13,711 nt of DNA from Pseudomonadota bacterium (GCA_023423605.1 JAFAFF010000127.1:1-13711); one strand, 5' to 3'; counted from the stretch's first letter, positions 6,066-13,530 are shown. Notes: generated from the letters alone by a model not told the origin. A program made the numbers and translations.

Positions 6066-7433
6066 ATGATCACGACGCGCCATGACTACGATCTCATCGT
6101 CCTTGGAGGGGGCTCCGGAGGCCTTGCCGCCGCTTTCCGCGCTGCCCAGCATGGCAAGCGCGTGGCGATGCTGGAGCCGGGCGAACTGGGCGGCACCTGC
6201 GTCAATATCGGCTGCGTACCGAAGAAGGCGATGTGGCTGGCGGCGGACCTGGCGGGCCGCATCGGCCTGGCGCGCGCGATGGGGTTCGACGTGCCGTTGC
6301 GCCCGTCGCTGTCGTGGAAGGAACTGGTGGTGCATCGCCAGGCCTATATCGAAAACATCCATGCCAGCTACCGCAGGCGCCTGGACGAGACCGGCGTGGT
6401 ACGCGTGCCACGACGCGGGCGGCTGATCGATGCGCATACGGTGGAATGCAGCGACGGCGTACGCCTGAGCGGCGCCCATGTCCTGCTGGCCACCGGCGCG
6501 CATCCGCAGCTGCCGGATATCCCGGGCGCCGACCTGGGACTGGTTTCCGACGATTTCTTCAATCTGTGCGAGGCGCCTGCCGAGGTGGCCGTGGTCGGTG
6601 GTGGCTATATCGCGGTGGAGCTGGCCGGACTGCTGCAGGCACTCGGCAGCCGGGTCACGATGCTGGTGCGCGGCAACCGCCTGCTGGACCGCTTCGATGG
6701 CGAACTGGCCGCGCAACTGGCGGAAAACCTGCGCCACCAGGGTGTCCGCGTGCATTTCAATTACCGGCTGCGCGAACTGCAACGCGATGACGACGGCAAA
6801 CGCGTGCGCGTGCTGGGCCACGACGGTCCGCTGGACAGCGTGTTTGACAGTGTGTTCTTCGCCATCGGCCGCCGTGGAAATTCCGCGGACCTGGGGCTGG
6901 AAGAAAACGGCATCGATATCGGTGAGCGTGGCGAGGTGGTCGTGGATGAGTGGCAGACCACATCGGTGTCCAGCGTGCACGCGGTGGGTGACCTCGCCGG
7001 CAAGGTGGGCCTGACGCCGGTGGCCATCGCCGCGGCACGGCAGCTGATGGACCGCCTGTTCGGCGGCCGGCCCGATGCGAGGATGGATTACGACACCGTT
7101 CCTACCGTGGTGTTCTCGCATCCACCGCTGGGCATGGTCGGCCTGGGCGAGGAGGAAGCGCGCGAAACGCATGGCGAGGACGTGCGCGTCTACTGCAGCA
7201 ATTTCCGGCCGATGCTGCAGGCGCTGGCCGATGGCAGCCAGCGCAGCCTGTTCAAGGTGGTCTGCGTGGGCGCGGAGGAACGCGTGGTCGGCCTGCACCT
7301 GCTCGGCGATGCGGCCGACGAGATCCTGCAGGGCTTCGCGGTGGCGGTGAAGATGGGGGCGACGAAGGCACAGTTCGATGCCACCGTGGCCATCCACCCG
7401 ACATCATCCGAGGAAATCGTGCTGATGCGCTGA
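6066..7433 (+). CDS. gor: Glutathione-disulfide reductase (NADPH)
   Basis: This 455-residue flavoenzyme reduces oxidised glutathione with NADPH and maintains the cytoplasmic thiol pool. The FAD motif GGGSGG is at 14-19. The redox disulfide motif GGTCVNIGCVPKK has C45 and C50. The second Rossmann motif VVGGGYIAVELAG is at 176-188. It is followed by VRGNRLLDRF, whose arginines (R202, R205, R209) fit binding of the NADPH 2'-phosphate and favour glutathione reductase over NADH-linked relatives. The FAD-contacting SVHAVGD lies near 305. The C-terminal HPTSSEE supplies the catalytic His-Glu pair (about H444 and E449). Length and order match the family. ATG 6066 has only a weak GAG motif upstream. 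The gene is flanked by an upstream dyad (5958-5976) and a 40-bp gap to the next gene. No OxyR-like site was recognised. Confidence 0.95.
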   Translation: MITTRHDYDLIVLGGGSGGLAAAFRAAQHGKRVAMLEPGELGGTCVNIGCVPKKAMWLAADLAGRIGLARAMGFDVPLRPSLSWKELVVHRQAYIENIHASYRRRLDETGVVRVPRRGRLIDAHTVECSDGVRLSGAHVLLATGAHPQLPDIPGADLGLVSDDFFNLCEAPAEVAVVGGGYIAVELAGLLQALGSRVTMLVRGNRLLDRFDGELAAQLAENLRHQGVRVHFNYRLRELQRDDDGKRVRVLGHDGPLDSVFDSVFFAIGRRGNSADLGLEENGIDIGERGEVVVDEWQTTSVSSVHAVGDLAGKVGLTPVAIAAARQLMDRLFGGRPDARMDYDTVPTVVFSHPPLGMVGLGEEEARETHGEDVRVYCSNFRPMLQALADGSQRSLFKVVCVGAEERVVGLHLLGDAADEILQGFAVAVKMGATKAQFDATVAIHPTSSEEIVLMR

Positions 7434-7436
7434 CGC

Positions 7437-7464
7437 TTGCGCACGGCGGCGCCGATGCGACAAT
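7437..7464 (+). promoter_or_regulatory. Putative promoter of the EamA transporter gene
   Basis: TTGCGC (7437-7442) and GACAAT (7459-7464) are spaced by 16 bp and end nine bases before ATG 7474. If used, transcription would begin at or within a few bases of the start codon, giving a leaderless or near-leaderless message. No Shine-Dalgarno is visible, which fits. Confidence 0.4.
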
Positions 7465-7473
7465 GCGCGCCCC

Positions 7474-8394
7474 ATGCCTGCTTCGCCGTCCCTGTCCGCC
7501 ACGTCCTCATCCCGCATCGCGCTGGGCGGCATCGGCCTGGCCGCCGTCGGCGCGGTGGCCGCGTCGGGCAAGGCCATCATCGTCAAGCTCGGCCTTCGCC
7601 ATGGCGTGGATGCCACCACGCTGCTGGCGCTGCGCATGGCGATGGCGTTCCCGCTGTTCCTGCTGCTGGCGTGGTGGTCCTCGCGCCGGGCCGCGCCGCT
7701 GGGCTGGGCCGACCGCGCGCGCATCGCGTGGTTGGGCTTCACCGGGTATTACCTGTCCAGTTGGCTGGATTTCCAGGGCCTGCAGTACATCAGCGTGACG
7801 CTGGAACGACTGATCCTGTACCTCAACCCGACCCTGGTGCTGCTGATCAACGTGCTGCTGGCGCGGCAACGGCCCGGCCGCTGGCAGGTGCTGGCGCTGG
7901 CGGTGAGCTATGCCGGCGTGCTGGTGGCATTCGGGCATGACCTGCAGCGGGAAGGCGGGCAGATCATCCTGGGCAGCGCGCTGGTGCTGGGCAGTGCACT
8001 CAGCTATGCGCTGTATCTGTTCGGCAGTGGCCAGGTGGTGGCGCGCGTCGGCGCCGTGCGGCTGACCGCGCAGGCCAGTTGCGTGGCCTGCGTGCTGGTG
8101 CTGCTGCATTTCGCCATGACCCATCACTGGTCGCTGCTGTGGCAGGCGCCGGTGGCGGTGCAGTGGCTGTCGCTGGCCAACGCAACGGTGTGCACGCTGC
8201 TGCCGGTGCTGGCGATCATGCTGGCGGTGAAGCGCATCGGCTCGTCGCTGGCCGCTCAGGTGGGTATGCTCGGTCCGGTTTCCACGATCGTGATGAGTCT
8301 ATGGCTGCTCGACGAACCGATGGGCCCGGCGCAGATCCTCGGCACCGCGCTGGTACTGTGCGGAGTGGTGCTGGTGACGCGCCTGCGCCGCTGA
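7474..8394 (+). CDS. DMT superfamily transporter, EamA domain
   Basis: This 306-residue inner-membrane protein has about ten hydrophobic helices arranged as two EamA repeats, the drug/metabolite transporter layout. Repeat one covers about 18-151 and includes the EamA-like DFQGLQYISVTLERLILYLN, with YLNPTLVLLINVLL next. Repeat two covers about 163-305 and ends in GPVSTIVMSLWLLDEPMG and GTALVLCGVVLVTRLRR, the usual family end. Such proteins typically export amino acids or small metabolites; the substrate cannot be told. ATG 7474 is chosen because a promoter-like pair ends just upstream. The last 37 bp overlap the alkyltransferase-like gene in another frame, so the two are probably co-transcribed and translationally coupled. 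Confidence 0.92.
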   Translation: MPASPSLSATSSSRIALGGIGLAAVGAVAASGKAIIVKLGLRHGVDATTLLALRMAMAFPLFLLLAWWSSRRAAPLGWADRARIAWLGFTGYYLSSWLDFQGLQYISVTLERLILYLNPTLVLLINVLLARQRPGRWQVLALAVSYAGVLVAFGHDLQREGGQIILGSALVLGSALSYALYLFGSGQVVARVGAVRLTAQASCVACVLVLLHFAMTHHWSLLWQAPVAVQWLSLANATVCTLLPVLAIMLAVKRIGSSLAAQVGMLGPVSTIVMSLWLLDEPMGPAQILGTALVLCGVVLVTRLRR

Positions 8395-8717
8395 GCGCGC
8401 AGCAGGCGCGCGAGCGCATCCTGGCGGTGATCCGTGCGATTCCGGCGGGGCAGGTGATGGGCTATGGCGAAGTGGCGGCCCGCGCGGGGCTGCCGGGGCG
8501 GGCGCGGTTGACCGCCCGCGTGCTGGGCGGCAACGACGACCCGGACCTGCCATGGCACCGCGTGCTGCGCGTGGACGGGCGCATCGCCATGCCGGAAGGA
8601 TCGCGGGGCTGGCGTGAGCAGTGCCAACGGCTGCGCGCGGAAGGCGTGGTGGTCGAAAAGGGCCGCGTGCGACGGCCGGCACGCGACCTGGATGCGGAGA
8701 TATGGGGCCTGCGGTAA
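8358..8717 (+). CDS. MGMT-family alkyltransferase-like (ATL) DNA-binding protein
   Basis: This 119-residue protein is homologous to the DNA-binding domain of O6-methylguanine-DNA methyltransferase (PF01035). IPAGQVMGYGEVAARAG carries the tyrosine segment and LTARVLGGND resembles the recognition helix. The active-site motif PCHRV is PWHRV here (W66), so it cannot accept alkyl groups. ATL proteins (E. coli YbaZ, yeast Atl1) bind O6-alkylguanine and hand the lesion to nucleotide excision repair. The start is uncertain because there is no ATG before the domain. GTG 8358 is the best codon and overlaps the EamA gene by 37 bp. CTG 8391, which overlaps the EamA stop as CTGA, or a later GTG at 8427 are alternatives. 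No Shine-Dalgarno is visible, so coupling to EamA translation is likely. The frame is open much further upstream (to 8079), but that part shadows EamA. Domain call firm, start not. Confidence 0.85.
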   Translation: MRSGAGDAPAPLSAQQARERILAVIRAIPAGQVMGYGEVAARAGLPGRARLTARVLGGNDDPDLPWHRVLRVDGRIAMPEGSRGWREQCQRLRAEGVVVEKGRVRRPARDLDAEIWGLR

Positions 8718-8718
8718 G

Positions 8719-8752
8719 CCGGCAGGGTGGGCGCTGGCGGCACGCCTGCCGG
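8719..8752 (+). terminator. Hairpin after the ATL gene, possible terminator
   Basis: CCGGCAGG (8719-8726) and CCTGCCGG (8745-8752) pair perfectly over 8 bp, two bases after the ATL stop codon. The 18-base loop can add a short GTG/CAC stem. No T-run follows, so it may instead protect the 3' end or depend on Rho. Confidence 0.45.
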
Positions 8753-8785
8753 ACATCTGTCGATGGGAGCCTGCGCACGGCGCCG

Positions 8786-8815
8786 TGCCGTGCGTGGCGG
8801 CGGACCGGCTATGAT
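8786..8815 (+). promoter_or_regulatory. Putative promoter of the rhomboid gene (-10 TATGAT)
   Basis: TATGAT (8810-8815) is one base from the -10 consensus and lies 25 bp before the rhomboid ATG at 8841. The best -35 candidate, TGCCGT at 8786-8791 (spacer 18), is weak. Confidence 0.4.
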
Positions 8816-8840
8816 GGGGGCCGTTCCAAAGGGTGCCCCC

Positions 8841-9512
8841 ATGTTCCCGCGACTGCCTACCGTCACCAAGGCGCTGCTGATCGCCAATGCGATCCTGTTC
8901 CTGCTGCAGCAGCCTTTCCTGCTTGGCGATGCCACCTTCGCACCGTTCATGCTGCAACCCTTGCAGGGCAGCTTCGATGCGTTTTCCCCCGGCGGCAATT
9001 TCCAGCCCTGGCAACTGCTGACCTATGGTTTCCTGCACGGCAGCTTCGGCCATCTGTTCTTCAACATGCTCGCCGTCTTCATGTTCGGTGCGCCACTGGA
9101 ACAGACCTGGGGCGAGAAGCGGTTCCTCATCTACTACCTGGTATGCGTGGCCGGTGCGGGCCTGTGCCAGTTGCTGGTCGGCAGCCTGATGGACAACCCG
9201 GCCACCGTGCTCGGCGCCTCCGGTGGCGTGTTCGGCCTGCTGCTGGCCTATGGCATGTTGTTCCCGAACCAGCGGGTCATGTTGCTGTTCCCGCCGATTC
9301 CGATGAAGGCACGCACGTTCGTGATCCTGTTCGGCGTGGGCGAACTGGTGCTGGGCGCCACCGGCTGGCAGCCGGGCGTGGCTCACTTCGCACACCTTGG
9401 CGGCATGCTGTTCGGCTGGTTGTTGATCCGCTACTGGCGCGGCCAGCCGCCTTTCAACAAGCGTCGTCCGCCGGGCCCGCCGAAGCGGCGCAACCACCTG
9501 CGCGGCGTCTGA
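8841..9512 (+). CDS. Rhomboid family intramembrane serine protease
   Basis: This 223-residue polytopic membrane protein has the rhomboid fold (PF01694) and cleaves transmembrane segments within the bilayer. The catalytic dyad is visible: nucleophile S127 in GASGGVFG and general base H185 in AHFAHLGG. HGSFGHLFFNMLAVFMFG supplies the conserved H71 and N75 of the second helix, which help form the oxyanion hole. Six hydrophobic segments can be counted. The tail is short, basic and proline-rich (about 193-223). I start at ATG 8841 because the protein then begins in the usual way (MFPRLPTVTKALLIAN) and a -10-like TATGAT lies just upstream. The frame is open further back to 8727, but that part is Arg/Gly-rich and overlaps the promoter. 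It is transcribed towards the VOC gene. The natural substrate is unknown. Confidence 0.94.
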   Translation: MFPRLPTVTKALLIANAILFLLQQPFLLGDATFAPFMLQPLQGSFDAFSPGGNFQPWQLLTYGFLHGSFGHLFFNMLAVFMFGAPLEQTWGEKRFLIYYLVCVAGAGLCQLLVGSLMDNPATVLGASGGVFGLLLAYGMLFPNQRVMLLFPPIPMKARTFVILFGVGELVLGATGWQPGVAHFAHLGGMLFGWLLIRYWRGQPPFNKRRPPGPPKRRNHLRGV

Positions 9513-9519
9513 TGGTAAA

Positions 9520-9588
9520 GAGGGGTGGGTCAAGTCGTTCCAGGTGTGTCTGACGCAGGCAGCCGCTCGACCACGACTTGATCCCCTC
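9520..9588. terminator. Imperfect inverted repeat between convergent genes, probable bidirectional terminator
   Basis: The left arm (9520-9538) holds GAGGGG, four bases, then TCAAGTCGT. The right arm (9573-9588) holds ACGACTTGA, one base, then CCCCTC. This gives 6 + 9 paired bases with a 4x1 internal loop and a 34-base apical loop. It sits eight bases after the rhomboid stop and 15 before the VOC stop, where both transcripts end. No long T-run is present, and the large loop is unusual for a plain terminator, so a mobile-repeat origin is also possible. Confidence 0.55.
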
Positions 9589-9603
9589 GTCTCCTAAGCC
9601 CGC

Positions 9604-10086
9604 CTACGGCCCGCGCCGTGCGGCTTCGATGGCGGCGATGTCGATGCGGGTCATCCGCATCATCGCTTCGAACGCACGTCTGGCCACCTCCGGGTCGGGA
9701 TCGGCGATGGCCTCGGTCAGCACCCGCGGGGTGATCTGCCAGGATATTCCCCATTTATCCCGGCACCAGCCGCACGCGCTTTCGGCGCCGTCGTTGCCGA
9801 CAATCGCGTTCCACAGCCGGTCGGTTTCCGCCTGGTCGTCGGTGGCGACCTGGAACGAAAAGGCTTCGTTGTGGGTGATGCCGGGGCCACCATTGAGACC
9901 AACACAGGGGATGCCGAGCACGGTGAATTCCACCGTCAGCACATCCCCTTGGTTGCCGGCGGGATAGTCGGCAGGGGCATGGTGCACGGCGAGCACGCTG
10001 CTGTCATCGAAGGTTGCTGCATAGAACGTGGCCGCTTCCAGCGCGGTGCCGTCGTACCACAGGCAGATGGTATTCCCACGAATCAT
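9604..10086 (-). CDS. VOC family protein, PhnB / 3-demethylubiquinone methyltransferase-like domain
   Basis: This 160-residue cytoplasmic protein belongs to the vicinal-oxygen-chelate superfamily, in the PhnB-like group (PF06983). Visible signatures are CLWYDGTALEAATFYAATF (about 8-26), GIPCVGLNGGPGITHNEAFS (middle), ESACGWCRDKWGISWQITP (about 103-121) and the C-terminal helix pair DPDPEVARRAFEAMMRMTRI and DIAAIEAARRG. Despite the database name it is not a proven methyltransferase; the biochemical role of this group is unknown. I chose ATG 10086 because GAGAGG lies six bases upstream. A TTG at 10107 would add seven residues without support. It is convergent with the rhomboid gene and divergent from the TonB receptor. 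TATAAA on the minus strand (about 10147-10142) could be its -10. Family assignment is firm; function is not. Confidence 0.9.
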   Translation of the reverse strand: MIRGNTICLWYDGTALEAATFYAATFDDSSVLAVHHAPADYPAGNQGDVLTVEFTVLGIPCVGLNGGPGITHNEAFSFQVATDDQAETDRLWNAIVGNDGAESACGWCRDKWGISWQITPRVLTEAIADPDPEVARRAFEAMMRMTRIDIAAIEAARRGP

Positions 10087-10394
10087 CCAAAGCCTCTCGT
10101 CAAGCAACCGGCAGAATGCTACCCGTAGTGGCCGACTTTGCTTTATAGCTCTACTACATTAATGATCCTGCGCCAAGTGCGCAAGGCGGATGTCGTCCTT
10201 CAGTGCTTGAATGTGTCAAAAAGTATCAAAATCCAAATAAATCCTTTAAATTCAATCATCTGGAGAAATATTTCGATTTCGTTGCGAATTAACGGAATAT
10301 GAAGTTAAGATCCGATTCAGCTGTTTGATACTGACAACGCATCGGCAATGCACGTCAAGCGGCAGTTTCGCTCTCAACGAACAAGGGATATTTC
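10087..10394. promoter_or_regulatory. AT-rich divergent regulatory region (VOC gene / TonB receptor)
   Basis: This 308-bp stretch has no gene and is the most AT-rich part of the window, especially 10205-10320. It holds A-runs at 10218, 10228 and 10235, which may curve the DNA. It also holds a TGCGC-caagt-GCGCA dyad (10169-10183), a candidate -35/-10 pair for the TonB receptor (10282-10311), and a second overlapping option, TTAAGA (10305) and GATACT (10327). The final AAGGGA (10383-10388) is a good ribosome binding site six bases before ATG 10395. I saw no Fur-box-like palindrome. Confidence 0.6.
10282..10311 (+). promoter_or_regulatory. Putative promoter of the TonB-dependent receptor gene
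   Basis: TTGCGA (10282-10287) and TAAGAT (10306-10311) are spaced by 18 bp, inside the AT-rich region. They would give a leader of about 75 nt. Other -10-like hexamers nearby make the exact start uncertain. Confidence 0.35.
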
Positions 10395-13300
10395 ATGACC
10401 AGCAGCATGCGGGCTACACGACTGAAGCGCACAGCGCTCGCAGTCGTCCTGACCTCTCTCATCGGCGCCGCCGCGGCGCAGAGCACCACCGGTTCCCTTT
10501 ACGGCAGTGCGCCAGCTGCAGCCGGCGGCACCGTCGTCGTCCGCAGCGATACCGGACTGACGCGCACCGTCGCGGTAGACGACAACGGTCGATACAACCT
10601 CGGCTCGCTGCCGGTAGGCCGGTACAGCATCATCCTGCAACGTGACGGCCAGGTGGTCGAGCAGCGTGACAACGTGCAGTTGAGGGTGGGCGTGGGTACC
10701 GAAGTGTCCTTCGGCCAAGGCGCTGGCGGGGATGCGACCAACCTCGGTGCCATCACGGTCACGGCGGCCAATGTGCCGAAGATCGATGTCACCAACACGG
10801 TGTCCAAATCGGTCATCACCTCCGAACAGCTGGCCGTGCTGCCGCTGGGCCGCAGCGCCGAGGCCATCGCGCTGCTGGCGCCTGGCGTGGTCGCCGGCAG
10901 TGGCGAGTTCAGCAATGGTTCGCGTTCTGCCCTGTCCTTCGGCGGCGCCAGCGTCACTGAGAACGCGTACTACCTCAACGGCTTCAACACTTCCAACCCG
11001 CTGAACAACCTGGGTGGTACGACCCTGCCTTACGGCGTGATCGACCAGCAGGAAACCTACATGGGCGGCTACAGCGCGGGCTACGGGCGTTCCACGGGCG
11101 GCGTGATCAACCAGATCGGCAAGCGCGGCACCAACGAGTGGCATTTCGGTTTCCAGACCACATGGTCGCCGAAGAGTCTCGGTGCATCGCCGGCCACGGT
11201 CGTGTATCCCGACCTCGCGCTCCCGGATGGGTATTCGTATGAAGATCCCGACAAGGCGGGAACGCTGTACCGCTACCGCAAGGGGGATTCATCGAGCCGG
11301 ACCACGGTCAGCGGCTACGCCAGCGGCCCGCTGATCGAGGACCGCCTGTTCATCCATCTGGCTGCGGAAACCGACAAGACCGACGGTATCTCCACCGGCA
11401 ACAGTGCGGCAGCGCAGCAGGTGCGCAACAACTACAACATCAGCGTGCCGAAGTTCTACGGCAAGCTCGACTGGAACATCAACGACAACAATACGTTGGA
11501 GTACACCCGCTTCGAGCACACTGACCGCACGGGAGGCTACTACACCGCGTTCGACTACGACACGCTGTCCGGTGGTGATTCGACGGGTACCTATCCAAAC
11601 ACCACCAAGCTGAAGGATGAGGTGGACATCTTCAAATTCACCAGCTATCTGACAGATGATCTGACACTGAGCGCTGTGTACGGCCGCAGCAAGGAAAGCA
11701 ACCTGGAGTTCAACGCTCTGGATTCCACCAACGCGTATCTGAGCGGCCCCACCAACCAGGATCCGGCCATCACCGGCGGTACTCCGATCCGCAACGACCA
11801 GACCGCGCTGTACACCAAGTCAGCAGACGCTGGCAGCAAGACTCGTGGTCTGCGCGTGGACCTGCAGTACCGCATCGGCGACCATGAGCTGACCGGCGGT
11901 ATCGACAACATGTACTTCCAGGGCCATAACGAAGGCGAAGCGATGACGGGTCCAGGCTATGCCTGGCTGTACAGCCGTGGCGAACCGACGGCGTCCCCGA
12001 GCCCGGGCTTCGGCATTACGCCTCCAGGCGGAAACGGCTATTACGTGCAGAAGTACATTTTCTCCACCACTACCAGCATGTCGGTGGAACAGAAAGCCTA
12101 CTACCTGGAAGACCGCTGGCAGGTCACTCCGAACTGGCTGCTGACGATCGGCGTGCGCAACGACAAGTTCACGAACTTCAACAGCTCGAAGATTGCCTAT
12201 GTGGAAAGTGGCGATCAGTGGGCGCCGCGTCTGGGCGCCAGCTGGGACGTGTTCGGTGATTCGTCGTTGAAGGTGTTCGCCAACCTGGGGCGCTACTATC
12301 TGGCGCTGCCCAACAGCGTGGCCATCCGCGGTGCGTCCGCCTCGACGTACACCCGCGAGTACTTCACCTACGGCGGCATCGATGCCAATGGCAATCCGAC
12401 CGATCTTACGGCCCTCGGCCCGGGCCCGGTCTCGTCCAACAACGAATACGGCCAGGCACCGGACCCGCTGTCGGTTGCCCCGACCGACCTGAAGTCCCAG
12501 TACCAGGACGAGCTGATCCTCGGCTTCGAAAAGAGCCTGGGTGATTCCTGGAACTCCGGTGCCAAGTTTACTTACCGTCGCCTGCAGACCGCCATCGACG
12601 ATACCTGCGATTCCGATCGCATCTACGAGAAGCTGGAGTCGATGGGGGCCGACATCGACAACATGGAGGTCCCCGGCTGCGTGATCTTCAATCCGGGCAA
12701 GACCAACAACTTCCAGGTCAAGCACATCGATGGCAGCGGCTACACCTCGGTGAACATGAGCGGCGCGGACTGGGGTTACGGCAGCAACAAGGCCAAGCGT
12801 GACTACGTTGCGGTCGATCTGTTCATCGAACACCCGATGAGCGACAAGTGGTACGGTCGTCTGGATTACACTTGGTCGCGTAATTTCGGCAACACCGAAG
12901 GCCAGGTCAAATCGGATATCGGCCAGGATGATGTCTCCAAGACCCAGGACTGGGATGCCGCTGCCATCATGGAGTACGGTGGCGGCTATCTGGCCAATGA
13001 CCGTCGTCATCAGCTGAAGGGCTTCGGCGCCTATCAGTTCACTGACGAATGGACCGCATCGGCCACGCTGCGCGTGATGTCCGGCATGCCGAAGAGCTGT
13101 CTGGGCTATTACGGTACCGACGAGAGCGATCCTCTGAATGGCTACGGCTCGTCCTACCATTACTGCAATGGTTCGTTCTCGCGTCCTGGTGATGCGGGCC
13201 GGCAGCCGTGGACCACGCGTGTGGATCTCGGTGTGCTGTACCGCCCGGCCTTCGCCGACCACAAGCTGGGCCTCAGCCTGGATGTCTTCAACGTGCTGAA

Positions 13301-13430
13301 CCAGCGCCGTCAGCTGCAGTCCGAAGCGCAGTACCAGACCGGCCCGTACACCGTGTCCAATACCTACAACATGGGGACGTTCTTCACTTCCCCGCGTTCG
13401 GTTCGTCTGAGTGCGTCCTACGATTTCTGA
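10395..13430 (+). CDS. TonB-dependent receptor, Oar-like, with N-terminal carboxypeptidase-regulatory-like domain
   Basis: This 1011-residue outer-membrane beta-barrel imports a large or scarce ligand using TonB energy. A signal peptide (KRTALAVVLTSLIGAAAAQ, cleaved near A28) is followed by a small beta domain (about 30-105: TVVVRSDTGLTRTVAVDDNG, YNLGSLPVGRYSIIL) of the carboxypeptidase-regulatory type, as in Oar proteins. GAITVTA (118-124) is a plausible TonB box. The plug follows: VITSEQLAVLPLGRSAEAIA (about 140-159), YYLNGFNTSNPLNN, YSAGYGRSTGGVINQIGKRG. The rest is barrel strands, and the last residue is the Phe (SASYDF) expected for barrel insertion. Two cysteine pairs (TCDSDRIY with PGCVIF; KSCLGYYG with YHYCNGS) probably form disulfides in extracellular loops. 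Near the C-terminus, RQPWTTRVDLGVLYRP and LSLDVFNVLNQ match the Oar-type end. ATG 10395 has AAGGGA six bases upstream. The gene is alone between an AT-rich promoter region and a strong terminator. The ligand is unknown; Oar-like receptors include both nutrient and secretion-linked members. Confidence 0.93.
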   Translation: MTSSMRATRLKRTALAVVLTSLIGAAAAQSTTGSLYGSAPAAAGGTVVVRSDTGLTRTVAVDDNGRYNLGSLPVGRYSIILQRDGQVVEQRDNVQLRVGVGTEVSFGQGAGGDATNLGAITVTAANVPKIDVTNTVSKSVITSEQLAVLPLGRSAEAIALLAPGVVAGSGEFSNGSRSALSFGGASVTENAYYLNGFNTSNPLNNLGGTTLPYGVIDQQETYMGGYSAGYGRSTGGVINQIGKRGTNEWHFGFQTTWSPKSLGASPATVVYPDLALPDGYSYEDPDKAGTLYRYRKGDSSSRTTVSGYASGPLIEDRLFIHLAAETDKTDGISTGNSAAAQQVRNNYNISVPKFYGKLDWNINDNNTLEYTRFEHTDRTGGYYTAFDYDTLSGGDSTGTYPNTTKLKDEVDIFKFTSYLTDDLTLSAVYGRSKESNLEFNALDSTNAYLSGPTNQDPAITGGTPIRNDQTALYTKSADAGSKTRGLRVDLQYRIGDHELTGGIDNMYFQGHNEGEAMTGPGYAWLYSRGEPTASPSPGFGITPPGGNGYYVQKYIFSTTTSMSVEQKAYYLEDRWQVTPNWLLTIGVRNDKFTNFNSSKIAYVESGDQWAPRLGASWDVFGDSSLKVFANLGRYYLALPNSVAIRGASASTYTREYFTYGGIDANGNPTDLTALGPGPVSSNNEYGQAPDPLSVAPTDLKSQYQDELILGFEKSLGDSWNSGAKFTYRRLQTAIDDTCDSDRIYEKLESMGADIDNMEVPGCVIFNPGKTNNFQVKHIDGSGYTSVNMSGADWGYGSNKAKRDYVAVDLFIEHPMSDKWYGRLDYTWSRNFGNTEGQVKSDIGQDDVSKTQDWDAAAIMEYGGGYLANDRRHQLKGFGAYQFTDEWTASATLRVMSGMPKSCLGYYGTDESDPLNGYGSSYHYCNGSFSRPGDAGRQPWTTRVDLGVLYRPAFADHKLGLSLDVFNVLNQRRQLQSEAQYQTGPYTVSNTYNMGTFFTSPRSVRLSASYDF

Positions 13431-13470
13431 TCGTAGCGCGTAATAGTTCTCTCGTTACGTGACGACATTC

Positions 13471-13498
13471 GACCCCGGCCTTGTGCCGGGGTCTTTTT
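13471..13498 (+). terminator. Rho-independent terminator of the TonB receptor gene
   Basis: GACCCCGGC-cttgt-GCCGGGGTC is a perfect 9-bp stem followed by TTTTT. It lies 40 bp after the receptor stop. This is a classical strong terminator. Confidence 0.93.
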
Positions 13499-13530
13499 AT
13501 GCGCTGTTTCCCTCGGGGAGGCAGCCATGG

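Noticed and set aside
5931..7397. 488-codon minus-strand open frame
   Set aside because: Antisense to gor, with low-complexity composition and no domain.
8079..8357. Upstream extension of the ATL frame
   Set aside because: The translated segment is Gly/Ala/Arg-rich shadow of EamA and is not part of the MGMT domain.
8256..9533. 425-codon minus-strand open frame across the EamA, ATL and rhomboid genes
   Set aside because: It crosses three well-supported plus-strand genes and has shadow-frame composition.
10115..10160. GTAG near the VOC gene start as a fourth SMAG element
   Set aside because: The tetranucleotide is not followed by a matching palindrome.
11820..13262. 480-codon minus-strand open frame
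   Set aside because: Shadow of the TonB receptor barrel region, with no family signature.
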